From NCBI GenBank assembly GCA_021797735.1, contig JAJZZE010000021.1, positions 1-64,000 on the forward strand: a stretch of DNA of 64,000 nucleotides, given 5' to 3'. The position numbers were made by a program, and so were the translations under genes. The notes below the pieces were generated by a model that saw only the letters and a program-made list of their open reading frames with translations, was not told where the DNA came from and did no database searches. This DNA is from Thermoplasmata archaeon (GTDB lineage Archaea; Thermoplasmatota; Thermoplasmata; Thermoplasmatales; Thermoplasmataceae). Below, in pieces: positions 55,947-64,000 of this stretch. Position 1 is the first letter of the stretch, and each line of letters opens with the position of its first letter.

Positions 55947-56768
55947 ATGAAAGAGACCGAAAAAATCGATCAAAAAACTATAGGAATTTCAAAAATGCCC
56001 ATAAATAGAATGGTTAACACGATCATAGATGAGTCGTATAAGTCATTTAACGCCGTTAAAAATGCGGGTGAGAAGATCTCACATCTTACTGAAATTATTT
56101 ATAATAAAGCAGTTAATGGTGGCAGGATAATATATATTGGTGCTGGAACCAGCGGAAGGATCGCCACACAGGACGTAATAGAACTATATCCAACTTATGG
56201 TATAGGTAATAACATTTTTGATTATATTATGGTTGGAGGGAAAAAAGCGTTATATAAATCTGTTGAAAATTCAGAGGATAATACAGAACAGGCTATTATT
56301 GATCTGAAAAGAAAATATTTAAATCAAAATGATATCATTATAGGTATAAGTGCATCAGGTCAAACTCCATATGTTTTGAGCGCATTAAAATATGGTAAGC
56401 TATTGAATGTATATACAGTTGGCATAGTAAATAATAACGGTACTGAAATAGAGAAAATAGCAGATTACACGATAATATTAAATACAGGCCCAGAAGTTAT
56501 TCAGGGTTCTACAAGGATGAATGCGGGTACATCTCAGAAAATATTATTAAATACTTTGAGTACTTCAATAGCCATATTACTGGGCAAAACTCTTGATAAT
56601 GCAATGGGCTCAATGAAATCAAATTTTAATAAAAAATTACGTGAAAGGGCAATTAACATTATTGTCCAAAATTTTAACATCAGCAATAAAGATGCAAAAA
56701 ATATACTTTCCAAGCATAATTATGATATAGAAAGTGCAATAGGGGATATAAAAGGAAATCACCAATGA
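55947..56768 (+). CDS. murQ: N-acetylmuramic acid 6-phosphate etherase
   Basis: 273 residues, SIS fold. Splits the lactyl ether of MurNAc-6-phosphate to GlcNAc-6-phosphate and D-lactate. IYIGAGTSGRIATQDVIELYPTYG corresponds to the catalytic region of bacterial MurQ with the conserved Glu; SVENSEDN carries the second Glu; GISASGQTPYVLSAL is the phosphate loop; QGSTRMNAGTSQKILLN is the strongest family hallmark. A UBA-like C-terminal helix pair (SNKDAKNILSKHNYDIESAI) is also as in bacteria. About 25 residues shorter than usual at the N-terminus and loops. A rare enzyme in archaea. Confidence 0.94.
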   Translation: MKETEKIDQKTIGISKMPINRMVNTIIDESYKSFNAVKNAGEKISHLTEIIYNKAVNGGRIIYIGAGTSGRIATQDVIELYPTYGIGNNIFDYIMVGGKKALYKSVENSEDNTEQAIIDLKRKYLNQNDIIIGISASGQTPYVLSALKYGKLLNVYTVGIVNNNGTEIEKIADYTIILNTGPEVIQGSTRMNAGTSQKILLNTLSTSIAILLGKTLDNAMGSMKSNFNKKLRERAINIIVQNFNISNKDAKNILSKHNYDIESAIGDIKGNHQ

Positions 56769-57106
56769 ATCAGGGGAAGCTGGGGAGCCCCATGAAAGAT
56801 GAATATGCCGGAGTCAAACAGGGTGGCTTGGATAATGGCAATATAATTTTTACAAAAATTTTCAGAAAAACCCAAATAAAAGGGTCTCGGGTGGATATTT
56901 GTTCACGAAACTCCATCGAAACTTAAGTTATACTATTTTTTAATTTCCTATTTTTAACCTCACCCTGGGTTTAGCATTCCTATCTATATTTATATAATCC
57001 TTAAATAGGAATTCTATTCGAGGTAACATAACTTATAAACCATACAAAAAGATTAAATATCCAGATTTCATAAACATTATTGATATTATTGAATCCCTAT
57101 TTAGTT
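56769..57106. other. Region between murQ and the ABC transporter genes
   Basis: An open frame of 53 codons (56765-56926) starts in an ATGA overlap with the murQ stop (NQGKLGSPMKDEYAGVKQG) but shows no recognisable protein and has GC-richer, atypical composition; it may be the eroded end of a lost gene. The rest holds the transporter promoter: TTAAATAT at 57053-57060, and an 8-base inverted repeat upstream. Confidence 0.4.
56976..57012. repeat. Inverted repeat upstream of the transporter operon
   Basis: ATTCCTAT (56976-56983) and ATAGGAAT (57005-57012) are perfect complements 21 bases apart, with TATATTTATATAATCC between them. They may be regulator half-sites around a promoter, or a chance repeat in AT-rich DNA. 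Confidence 0.4.
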
Positions 57107-58066
57107 ATGAGAAAGGTTATACAAGATGTTGTGCTGGTTATATTCGTGGTTTTGATACTGTATATAGTATTTAGACTAATGCCAGGAAGCCCTGTTGACT
57201 TATTTTTACACGGTTTAAAGCATCCTACAGCCGCCGATAAAGCTAGAATAGAAAAGGAGTTGGGTTTGTCCGGTGGTAAATTTTCATTAACCGGCTTTTT
57301 CATATATTTAAAGGATATGTTCACTTTCAATTTTGGAACGGATTACTATGATGGCGAATCAGTATTATTTAAAATAAGTCAAGCCCTCCCTTACACATTA
57401 TTATTATTCGGTGTAGCAGCTGTTTTATCATTTATAATAGGTTTACCTCTGGGTATATATACATCATTTTTAAGAGGTAAGAGATCAGAAGGTGGGCTAA
57501 TATCTACCGCTACATTATTAAATTCAATTCCATTCTTTGTGCTAGCAATTATAGTGTGGGTTTATTTGTCTGCCTATTATCACATTTTTCCAATAACTGC
57601 GGTTTTTCCATTAAGTTATTTAACTCATCCAACATTAAGTAGTATTAAAACTGTGGCATATGATTATGCCATGCCAATTTTAACATTAATAGTAATAGAG
57701 TCGGCAGGTCATTTATTAACAATGAGAGCCGCAATGGTCTCTGTGCTGGGCGAAGATTTTATCACAACAGCAAAAGCTAAAGGCGTAAGTAATAAAAATA
57801 TTATGCTGCACCATGCCGCAAGAAATGCAATGGTTCCAATGTCAACTAGAATGGCACTTGAATTCGCATTTTTAATGAGTGGGGCAGTAATAGTGGAGGT
57901 TATTTTCGGTATTCATGGAATGGGTACAGAAATATATAATGCAACTCTGAAGGAAGATTATCCATTTACAGAGGGTGCATTATTTATAATATCTTTAATA
58001 GTAATATTTACATATTCCATAGTTGATTTTATACATGCATGGATAGATCCAAGAATAAAGGTGTGA
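57107..58066 (+). CDS. ABC transporter permease, DppB/OppB type
   Basis: About 319 residues, six helices. The N-terminus MRKVIQDVVLVIFVVLILYI with IVFRLMPGSPVDLF is typical of DppB proteins. The EAA coupling helix reads TTAKAKGVSNKNIMLHHAARN near residue 225, contacting the ATPase subunit. The ATG at 57107 is chosen by comparison with the family; an in-frame TTG at 57080, where transcription is predicted to begin, would add nine residues. First gene of a four-gene operon that ends at 62668. Confidence 0.93.
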   Translation: MRKVIQDVVLVIFVVLILYIVFRLMPGSPVDLFLHGLKHPTAADKARIEKELGLSGGKFSLTGFFIYLKDMFTFNFGTDYYDGESVLFKISQALPYTLLLFGVAAVLSFIIGLPLGIYTSFLRGKRSEGGLISTATLLNSIPFFVLAIIVWVYLSAYYHIFPITAVFPLSYLTHPTLSSIKTVAYDYAMPILTLIVIESAGHLLTMRAAMVSVLGEDFITTAKAKGVSNKNIMLHHAARNAMVPMSTRMALEFAFLMSGAVIVEVIFGIHGMGTEIYNATLKEDYPFTEGALFIISLIVIFTYSIVDFIHAWIDPRIKV

Positions 58067-58069
58067 TTT

Positions 58070-60214
58070 ATGGATAAAAAAAGTTATAGAAAGGAAAGGT
58101 TGAATTTTCGTTTATACAATTTAAAAAAGAGCTGGAGATTGTTTTATAGTTCAAAATATGGTAAAATTGGATTTTACATACTTGTGGTTTTTGTTATATT
58201 GTCTCTGATTTCACCATTGATAATACAGCACAGTAACTCATTAACATATATAGCACCGGAAGGTGATTTTACAGCTGCACATAAACAGTTCTCATCCACT
58301 TTGCCATCTTCAAATACTGCCAATTATATAGACTCAACAACCTCCGGGTCACGTGATCTTGGTACATATTTAATATATACACTATCATCATCCGGGGTAT
58401 ATGGTGTTGATACGTGTAATCACCACACATATAATTTGGCTAGCATAAACCATGCATATAATTTAACAGCATTCACCGCCTATAATTCCGGAGAAAAAGA
58501 CACATACTCATATGTTATAACTGCCAATTCGTCGGAATTATTTATAGGTAAAACAACATGGTCTAGCAGCATATGTGGTCACGGTACACCTACCCTGTCT
58601 AATAAATCTATTTCAATGAAAAATGTTGTGGCCGCACCATTCACAAGTGCTTTCTCGTACCATTCTACGGAAATTACTTCAACCTTTGAATATGATTTAA
58701 ATTACCACACATCAACAATTTATCCTGTTTATATATACACAATTACAAAAAATGCTACAGGTTACTATTTAAATGAATATTATATGTATAATTTACTACA
58801 CACTTCAAATCATAAGCCAATTTTCTCACAGAAATTGCCCTATAACATAAAGCCTGGAAATGATGAATATTATGCTGCAGGTTTAACCTCCAAAGCAGAG
58901 GTTTTAGTATCTCAGGGTAGTCATATAACAGGCTATTATACGGATGGAACTATAGGCACAAACAAGAATTTATCATCAAAAATAAATGAAGTGTATATAC
59001 CAAGTTCATATCAATATTTATCTAATAATTATAATCAAATATTTGTCAGTACTAATCATACCGTCTATGGTATTTATCCCTTGAACAACACAAAAACCGT
59101 AATATTTAATACTAACAATAAACAGACAATAAATTATATAGCTAGTACCAGTGGTTCTACGGGCTTTCCATCGTATTTCCTTGTAAGTCTTTCAAATAAA
59201 ACATTATCTGTATTAAATAATCCAAATAGTATAGTGAGATATATGAAATTGCCCGTTGATATAACCGGTATATCACGCTATTCTGGCAATTTCCTTCTTT
59301 ACAATAACCACGATTATTTATACCTTCCAGGTGATTACGTATCTTCAGGTTCCTATATATGGACATTAAGTATATCAAAGGTTACGTCCACGCCAATATT
59401 TTTACTTAATCCGGTATCAGCAAGGGAATCGATATCAATTTCATATGGTAATACGATTTCTGTATACTCAACAAGCGGTGAGGATTTAAACCCAATGCCC
59501 CCAACATTCCACACAATAAGCGGTAATATATTCCCTCTAGGAACGACAGTCAGTGGAAATGATGTGTGGTCAGAATTTATTGGTGGTTTTCCAGTAGATC
59601 TGGAAATAGGCCTTGCAGTGGGCATAGGCATTTTAATAATCTCACTGGTTATAGGAATGTTAATAGGCTATTTTGCAGGTATAGTAAGTTCCGGTTTTGA
59701 AACATTTGCACTTGCAATATATCTTATACCGAATTTGCCATTGCTTATAGTTGTAGCAGCAATTGTTGGTCCATCACTTACTGGTATAATAATGGTACTA
59801 ACCCTTCTCAGCTGGCCATTTGCGGCTTTTACACTTATAGGAATCATCAGAAGTCTTAAAACCAGGTCTTTTGTTGATGCAGCAAAGGTCTCTGGTGCAA
59901 GTACATTACAGATACTGAAAAATCATATGTTAAAAAATGTTACGCCAATATTAGTCTATTTAACCTCAATAAACATTGGTGGTGCGGTTGCTGCAGTATC
60001 AACGCTGCAGGTACTAGGTATAGCTCCTTTAACGGTGCCCACATGGGGCGGGATGCTTGACGGTTTCTACAGTGATGCCTTTGATCTTGCAATAGCACCA
60101 TGGTGGTTCATACCTCCTATAATAGCAATAACGTTATTTATAATGGCGTTTATATTTGTATCTAGGGGAATGGATAATGTTGTAAACCCAAGAGTAGCGG
60201 GTGGTCGCAGATGA
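58070..60214 (+). CDS. ABC transporter permease, DppC/OppC type with large extracellular insertion
   Basis: 714 residues, more than twice the usual 300. One helix at about 30-53 (KIGFYILVVFVILSLISPLII) is followed by roughly 450 residues of Ser/Thr/Tyr/Asn-rich beta-type sequence (about 55-500) and then the normal permease domain from about 504 (DLEIGLAVGIGILIISLVIG) with the EAA motif DAAKVSGASTLQILKNHMLKN near 605. In ordinary DppC the loop after helix 1 is about 40 residues. The extra region would lie outside the cell and could act as a receptor dock or propeller-like domain. Three bases after the DppB gene; overlaps the ATPase gene by four. Confidence 0.9.
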   Translation: MDKKSYRKERLNFRLYNLKKSWRLFYSSKYGKIGFYILVVFVILSLISPLIIQHSNSLTYIAPEGDFTAAHKQFSSTLPSSNTANYIDSTTSGSRDLGTYLIYTLSSSGVYGVDTCNHHTYNLASINHAYNLTAFTAYNSGEKDTYSYVITANSSELFIGKTTWSSSICGHGTPTLSNKSISMKNVVAAPFTSAFSYHSTEITSTFEYDLNYHTSTIYPVYIYTITKNATGYYLNEYYMYNLLHTSNHKPIFSQKLPYNIKPGNDEYYAAGLTSKAEVLVSQGSHITGYYTDGTIGTNKNLSSKINEVYIPSSYQYLSNNYNQIFVSTNHTVYGIYPLNNTKTVIFNTNNKQTINYIASTSGSTGFPSYFLVSLSNKTLSVLNNPNSIVRYMKLPVDITGISRYSGNFLLYNNHDYLYLPGDYVSSGSYIWTLSISKVTSTPIFLLNPVSARESISISYGNTISVYSTSGEDLNPMPPTFHTISGNIFPLGTTVSGNDVWSEFIGGFPVDLEIGLAVGIGILIISLVIGMLIGYFAGIVSSGFETFALAIYLIPNLPLLIVVAAIVGPSLTGIIMVLTLLSWPFAAFTLIGIIRSLKTRSFVDAAKVSGASTLQILKNHMLKNVTPILVYLTSINIGGAVAAVSTLQVLGIAPLTVPTWGGMLDGFYSDAFDLAIAPWWFIPPIIAITLFIMAFIFVSRGMDNVVNPRVAGGRR

Positions 60215-62340
60215 TTGAAACAGAAAATATTGATATTGGAAATTTAAATAAACCCTTGCTAAAAATAGATGATTTATCAGTTACATTTAAAACATTTGAA
60301 GGTATGGTTCATGCACTTACAAATATAAATTTAACGTTAAGTGAAGGAGAAACATTGGGTATACTTGGTGAATCTGGGTCGGGCAAAAGTACAATGGCCA
60401 TGGCAATAATGTCTTTGCTTTCGGCAAATGCTATTATAAATGGAGGTATAACTTTTAAGGATGACAAATATATATACAGTGAAAATAAAAAAATAAACAG
60501 AAAAAGTAAAAAGATTCTGGATGATAAATTAAGAAATATGAGATGGAAAAATATATCTATGGTTTTCCAGGGTGCCATGAACTCGTTTAACCCCGTTTAT
60601 ACTATAAGAAAACAGCTTGCGGAGGTATTCAAAATACATACAGATTATACTGATAATGAAATAGATAAACACTTGGTTGAAACTATAAAATTGGCAGGTT
60701 TGAACCCATCTGTTCTTAGCTCATATCCACATGAATTATCAGGTGGTATGAAACAGAGAGCTGTAATAGCTATGGCACTGGCGCTTAAGCCAGATATAGT
60801 AATAGCAGATGAACCAACAACAGGACTGGATGTAATAACACAGGCAGAAATCATATCACAGCTAAAGAAATTAAAAAAGGAAAACAAAATAAAATCTATG
60901 ATAATTATTTCACATGATATCGGTGTTGTATCACAATTAGCAGATCATATAGCAGTTTTATATGCGGGTAAGATAATGGAATATGGTACTTCGCAGGATA
61001 TTTACTTAAATTCAAAAAATCCATACTCGGTAGAATTATTAAAAAGTTACCCAAGCATCATAAACGGTAAGAAACACGTTACAGGAATTCCGGGCACGTT
61101 ACCGGACCCTATAAATTTAACCAGTGGTTGCAGATTTCATGAAAGATGCTACTTTGCAAAGGAACAGTGCAAACAGAACGAACCCGAATTAATGAAAGTA
61201 GGAAAGGAACATTACAGTGCCTGCTTTTTTGCTGATTCCCTAGAACCAAGCAAGTTAAACCCACAGGAGGAAAATGAAAGGTATAATATTCAGGATGAAA
61301 AAATAATTGAAACAAAGGAATTAACAAAGTATTTTGATTTAAAAGCAGGAAATGCAGGGATGCTTTTCTCCAGGAAACATAGATTTGTAAGGGCTGTAGA
61401 TCACGTGAATATTTATTTGAGGAAAGGTGAAATATTAGGTATAGTTGGCGAATCTGGATCAGGGAAAACAACATTTGGAAGAACATTAATAAAATTATAC
61501 GATGCAACTTCCGGTAACATATACTACTACTTAGATAAGGGTGTAATAGATATAACAAAAATCAGCAGAAAGGACAAATCAGTGGAGGAAGAGTATCGGG
61601 AATTTAAAAGAAATATACAGATGATATTCCAGGATCCATATGATTCACTAAACCCTAAAATGACCGTTTTTGATATTGTATCTGAACCTATAATAGCACA
61701 TAAGGCAACTAATAATCCACTAGAAATGGCAGATATGGTTCGTGAAGTTTTAAAAAAAGTTAATCTTAATCCGCCAGACAATTATCTCTATAGATTTCCA
61801 CATGAATTATCGGGTGGTGAAAGACAGCGCGTAGCAACTGCAAGGGCTTTAGTATTAAAAACAAAATTTATTGTTGCAGACGAACCAACCTCCATGCTAG
61901 ATGTTTCCCTGAGGGCAGGATTTATGAATATGTTAAATAATATTAGGGAGAAAGAGCAATTATCTGTGGTATATATATCGCATGATATCGCCTCTGTATA
62001 TTATTTATCAGATAGAATTGCCGTTATGTATCTTGGTGTTATGGTTGAATATGGAAATGCTGATGAAATCATTCAGAGGCCATTGCATCCCTATACAAAA
62101 GCTTTAATTAAAGCAGTGCCATTGCCAACACCTGATTGGGACCCAGGGAATATAGAAATTATAGGAGAGATTGGAAATGCAATAAACGTTGAAAAAGGCT
62201 GCAGATTTTATAGCAGGTGCATATATCATCAGGGCATATGTAAAAATACACCACCACCGGTAAAAGATGTAAATGGGCATTCATACGTTTGCCATTTTAC
62301 GCAGGATGAATTGATGGGAATAAAAAATGGGGTTAAATAA
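60211..62340 (+). CDS. Fused DppD-DppF-type ABC ATPase (two nucleotide-binding domains)
   Basis: 709 residues containing both ATPases of an oligopeptide-type importer in one chain. First domain: ILGESGSGKSTMAM, MVFQGAMNSFNPVY, ELSGGMKQRAVIAMALALKP, IADEPTTGLDV. Second domain from about 370: IVGESGSGKTTFGRT, MIFQDPYDSLNPK, ELSGGERQRVATARAL, VADEPTSMLDVS. Each ends with an oligopeptide-transporter C-terminal segment with conserved Cys (GCRFHERCYFAKEQC and GCRFYSRCIYHQGIC plus a later Cys), possibly binding a metal or Fe-S cluster. Overlaps the permease gene by four bases. Confidence 0.95.
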   Translation: MIETENIDIGNLNKPLLKIDDLSVTFKTFEGMVHALTNINLTLSEGETLGILGESGSGKSTMAMAIMSLLSANAIINGGITFKDDKYIYSENKKINRKSKKILDDKLRNMRWKNISMVFQGAMNSFNPVYTIRKQLAEVFKIHTDYTDNEIDKHLVETIKLAGLNPSVLSSYPHELSGGMKQRAVIAMALALKPDIVIADEPTTGLDVITQAEIISQLKKLKKENKIKSMIIISHDIGVVSQLADHIAVLYAGKIMEYGTSQDIYLNSKNPYSVELLKSYPSIINGKKHVTGIPGTLPDPINLTSGCRFHERCYFAKEQCKQNEPELMKVGKEHYSACFFADSLEPSKLNPQEENERYNIQDEKIIETKELTKYFDLKAGNAGMLFSRKHRFVRAVDHVNIYLRKGEILGIVGESGSGKTTFGRTLIKLYDATSGNIYYYLDKGVIDITKISRKDKSVEEEYREFKRNIQMIFQDPYDSLNPKMTVFDIVSEPIIAHKATNNPLEMADMVREVLKKVNLNPPDNYLYRFPHELSGGERQRVATARALVLKTKFIVADEPTSMLDVSLRAGFMNMLNNIREKEQLSVVYISHDIASVYYLSDRIAVMYLGVMVEYGNADEIIQRPLHPYTKALIKAVPLPTPDWDPGNIEIIGEIGNAINVEKGCRFYSRCIYHQGICKNTPPPVKDVNGHSYVCHFTQDELMGIKNGVK

Positions 62341-62668
62341 TAATGTAAAGTTAAAAATATCTTCTATACCACTTCTGGTTTTACTAGCAATGGTGGTTAT
62401 ACCTCTACCCTTTTATTTTCTTTTTAATTTTAATTACTTTTATTATATGCCTGTAATATTCTTTATAGCAGGGTTTTTTGTTATTATAATAGGGGCGTGG
62501 TATGATTTTGGTGCCAAAACATATTTATCAACAGTTTTTAAATCCGGTGCCCATTTTGAGGATTCTGACATTGATTATATTTATAAACAGCAATTTATTA
62601 TGACAGTTATATATATAGGCATCGGAGCATTATATATGACAACAGGATACATGATTTTCTTAATATAA
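62327..62668 (+). CDS. Small membrane protein at the end of the transporter operon
   Basis: 113 residues with three hydrophobic helices (SIPLLVLLAMVVIPLPFYFL, YYMPVIFFIAGFFVIIIGAW, FIMTVIYIGIGALYMTTGYM). No family recognised. The start overlaps the ATPase gene by 14 bases, so it is translated from the same mRNA and may be an accessory subunit. Function unknown. Confidence 0.7.
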   Translation: MGLNNNVKLKISSIPLLVLLAMVVIPLPFYFLFNFNYFYYMPVIFFIAGFFVIIIGAWYDFGAKTYLSTVFKSGAHFEDSDIDYIYKQQFIMTVIYIGIGALYMTTGYMIFLI

Positions 62669-62770
62669 ATGATTCGTAAATAAATAATATTATATATATA
62701 TTATAGTATAAGTTCATAATTGTACACACTATTTTTATAATTATATAATGCAAATTATAGGCAAAAAGAA

Positions 62771-62782
62771 ATGTTTATATAG
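62771..62782 (+). promoter_or_regulatory. TATA box of the second binding-protein gene
   Basis: ATGTTTATATAG is centred about 27 bases before the ATG at 62804, predicting a leaderless transcript separate from the transporter operon. Confidence 0.5.
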
Positions 62783-62803
62783 TTTTTTTCATTTATTAAT
62801 TTA

Positions 62804-64000
62804 ATGAAGATAGATTATTATAAGGATAAAAAGTTAATAAAGATATTGATAGTAATAGCTGCCATCCTTGTATCTGCAATGTTTGTTGGAGAAGCTTTTC
62901 AGGGTTCCATTAATACTGTAAGCTCACCAACTTCAACACCATCAAATATACAAACTGCAGCAAATGTAAATAGCATACCCAGTAATGTTTTTTCAACACA
63001 TAATTATACGGGTGGAACATATAAGGCGGCCGAAGTTGGAAATTTAAACCATCTCAATCCATTTGAGGCCAGCACACTTTGTGATTTTCTACTTTTAGAT
63101 GAGGTATACGACTCACCGTTTAATTATTTCCCGAATGGGACAATAGGTCCATGGGTAGCAACATCAGTCAGCGGGAATAATATCGCAAGTCACCATATAA
63201 GAACAATAGACCCATTAACAGGTGCTAATGTTTCAGTTAATTATATCTACACGTTACATCTAAGATCCAATGTAAAATGGCAGGACTGGACATCATCAAA
63301 TTCCAAGAACACATACACATATTCTGCAATACAGAAATTCACAGCGGAAAACGGAAAATCAATAACAGTAAACAATACTAAGATCTATGATACTTTATTA
63401 GGTAAAAATATAACATCAACTACAGCAGATAGAACAATGAAAACCTATTACATACAATCCGTAGATTTAATACTTTCATGGGAAATAATGGCAGAGTCGA
63501 CAGACTTTTCAACAGAGTACCCAGGCATAGTTAATATGGTACCTGTAAACAACACAACACTGGAATATTATATGTCTGCACCAACCCCATTATTTAATGA
63601 AACCGCCTTAGATACATTAATATTACCATACCATATATGGTCTGCACACGATTATTCATCAACCCCTGGATTATGGAATTACAATCCAAGTGCACCGGCA
63701 TCGGGATCCTATAACGCATGGAATATGGGATACAATCCTACCACAGGCTATGCATCAGGTTTAGTCGGTTCAGGTCCATTTATGATGTACTCTGGATTTG
63801 GGCAGCCAAACGGGGCATGGATATCCAGTGATTACTGGCAATTATATGTAAATCCAGATTATTTCACACAGTATGTACCGAGTTTAGCACAGTACACACC
63901 AAGAATAGATAGTATATATGTGTCAATATACACATCATATTCCGCAGCAGTTGCAGCAGAGGCATCTGGATCGGCATACTCAATAATAGGCGTTGCACCA
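62804..64000 (+). CDS. Solute-binding protein of Opp/Dpp-type ABC transporter (3' end outside window)
   Basis: 399 codons, open to the window edge. Signal or anchor helix at about 13-32 (IKILIVIAAILVSAMFVGEAF). The rest is the start of a family-5 binding domain and is a close paralogue of the protein at 39626: shared blocks include NVKWQD-TSSN, GYNPTTGYA-GLVG-GP-MMY and SDYWQLYVNP. It directly follows the importer genes and is the likely main receptor of that transporter. The C-terminal stalk and anchor are not seen here. Confidence 0.92.
   Translation, partial: MKIDYYKDKKLIKILIVIAAILVSAMFVGEAFQGSINTVSSPTSTPSNIQTAANVNSIPSNVFSTHNYTGGTYKAAEVGNLNHLNPFEASTLCDFLLLDEVYDSPFNYFPNGTIGPWVATSVSGNNIASHHIRTIDPLTGANVSVNYIYTLHLRSNVKWQDWTSSNSKNTYTYSAIQKFTAENGKSITVNNTKIYDTLLGKNITSTTADRTMKTYYIQSVDLILSWEIMAESTDFSTEYPGIVNMVPVNNTTLEYYMSAPTPLFNETALDTLILPYHIWSAHDYSSTPGLWNYNPSAPASGSYNAWNMGYNPTTGYASGLVGSGPFMMYSGFGQPNGAWISSDYWQLYVNPDYFTQYVPSLAQYTPRIDSIYVSIYTSYSAAVAAEASGSAYSIIGVAP

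Noticed and set aside
56765-56926. 53-codon frame coupled to the murQ stop by ATGA
   Set aside because: The overlap looks gene-like, but composition and sequence are unlike neighbours and no family is recognised; mentioned only in the intergenic entry.

Overview
The window is about 64 kb of AT-rich DNA from an archaeon. The gene content points to a Thermoplasmatales-type acidophile of the Ferroplasma, Acidiplasma or Picrophilus kind. Evidence includes a proteasome alpha subunit whose N-terminus is very like that of Thermoplasma, a GINS subunit, archaeal lipid genes (GGGP synthase and a UbiA-type DGGGP synthase), ribosomal proteins S17e and L41e, a split formiminotransferase/cyclodeaminase pair, and many genes with a TATA box about 25 bases before the start codon (leaderless transcripts). 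Members of this group lack a cell wall. The species assignment is inference.

Left part (1-23.2 kb) is mostly core metabolism. It holds acylphosphatase, threonine ammonia-lyase, a folate one-carbon cluster (fhs, cyclodeaminase, formiminotransferase), a class II ribonucleotide reductase split by a 367-residue intein in its NxCxE active-site motif, a glycosyltransferase/GH57 alpha-glucan pair, an amino-acid permease, acetoacetyl-CoA synthetase, tRNA-Glu, purA, proteasome alpha, GINS and a cysteine synthase. A decayed vapBC toxin-antitoxin pair lies between ilvA and fhs.

Middle part (23.2-39.6 kb) mixes debris and core genes. The debris includes transposase scraps, an orphan RelB-like antitoxin remnant, and a 440-bp scar of an element integrated at the 3' end of an intron-containing tRNA-Trp gene, with an integrase remnant between two near-identical att copies. 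There is a GntR/DUF1648 pair with a perfect palindromic operator, a very small L41e gene, uspA, S17e, a HemQ-like/rhodanese pair, purB, purL, purS and the two ether-lipid genes. A dead transposase marks the edge of the next region.

Right part (39.6-64 kb) is the most striking. Two paralogous, very large extracellular binding proteins of the oligopeptide family flank what looks like a complete pathway for taking in and breaking down bacterial peptidoglycan. The genes are an NlpC/P60 endopeptidase and a dipeptide (L-Ala-D/L-Glu) epimerase for the peptide stem; NagZ (GH3), NamZ (DUF1343/GH171) and an AmiE-like amidase to release the sugars; a BadF-type MurNAc/GlcNAc kinase; MurQ etherase; NagA deacetylase; a SIS-domain glucosamine-6-phosphate deaminase; a DUF218 protein; and an Opp/Dpp-type ABC importer (two permeases, one with a roughly 450-residue ectodomain, and a fused pair of ATPases). 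None of the hydrolases shows a signal peptide, so the inferred scheme is uptake of muropeptides followed by breakdown in the cytoplasm to fructose-6-phosphate, D-lactate, acetate, ammonia and amino acids. A GNAT acetyltransferase gene in the island is cut by an IS1182-type element with 15-bp inverted repeats and a GATC target duplication; removing it restores the reading frame exactly. A wall-less archaeon carrying a full murein-scavenging set resembling the Bacillus subtilis amiE-nagZ-namZ-murQ cluster is the main candidate for an undescribed system here.
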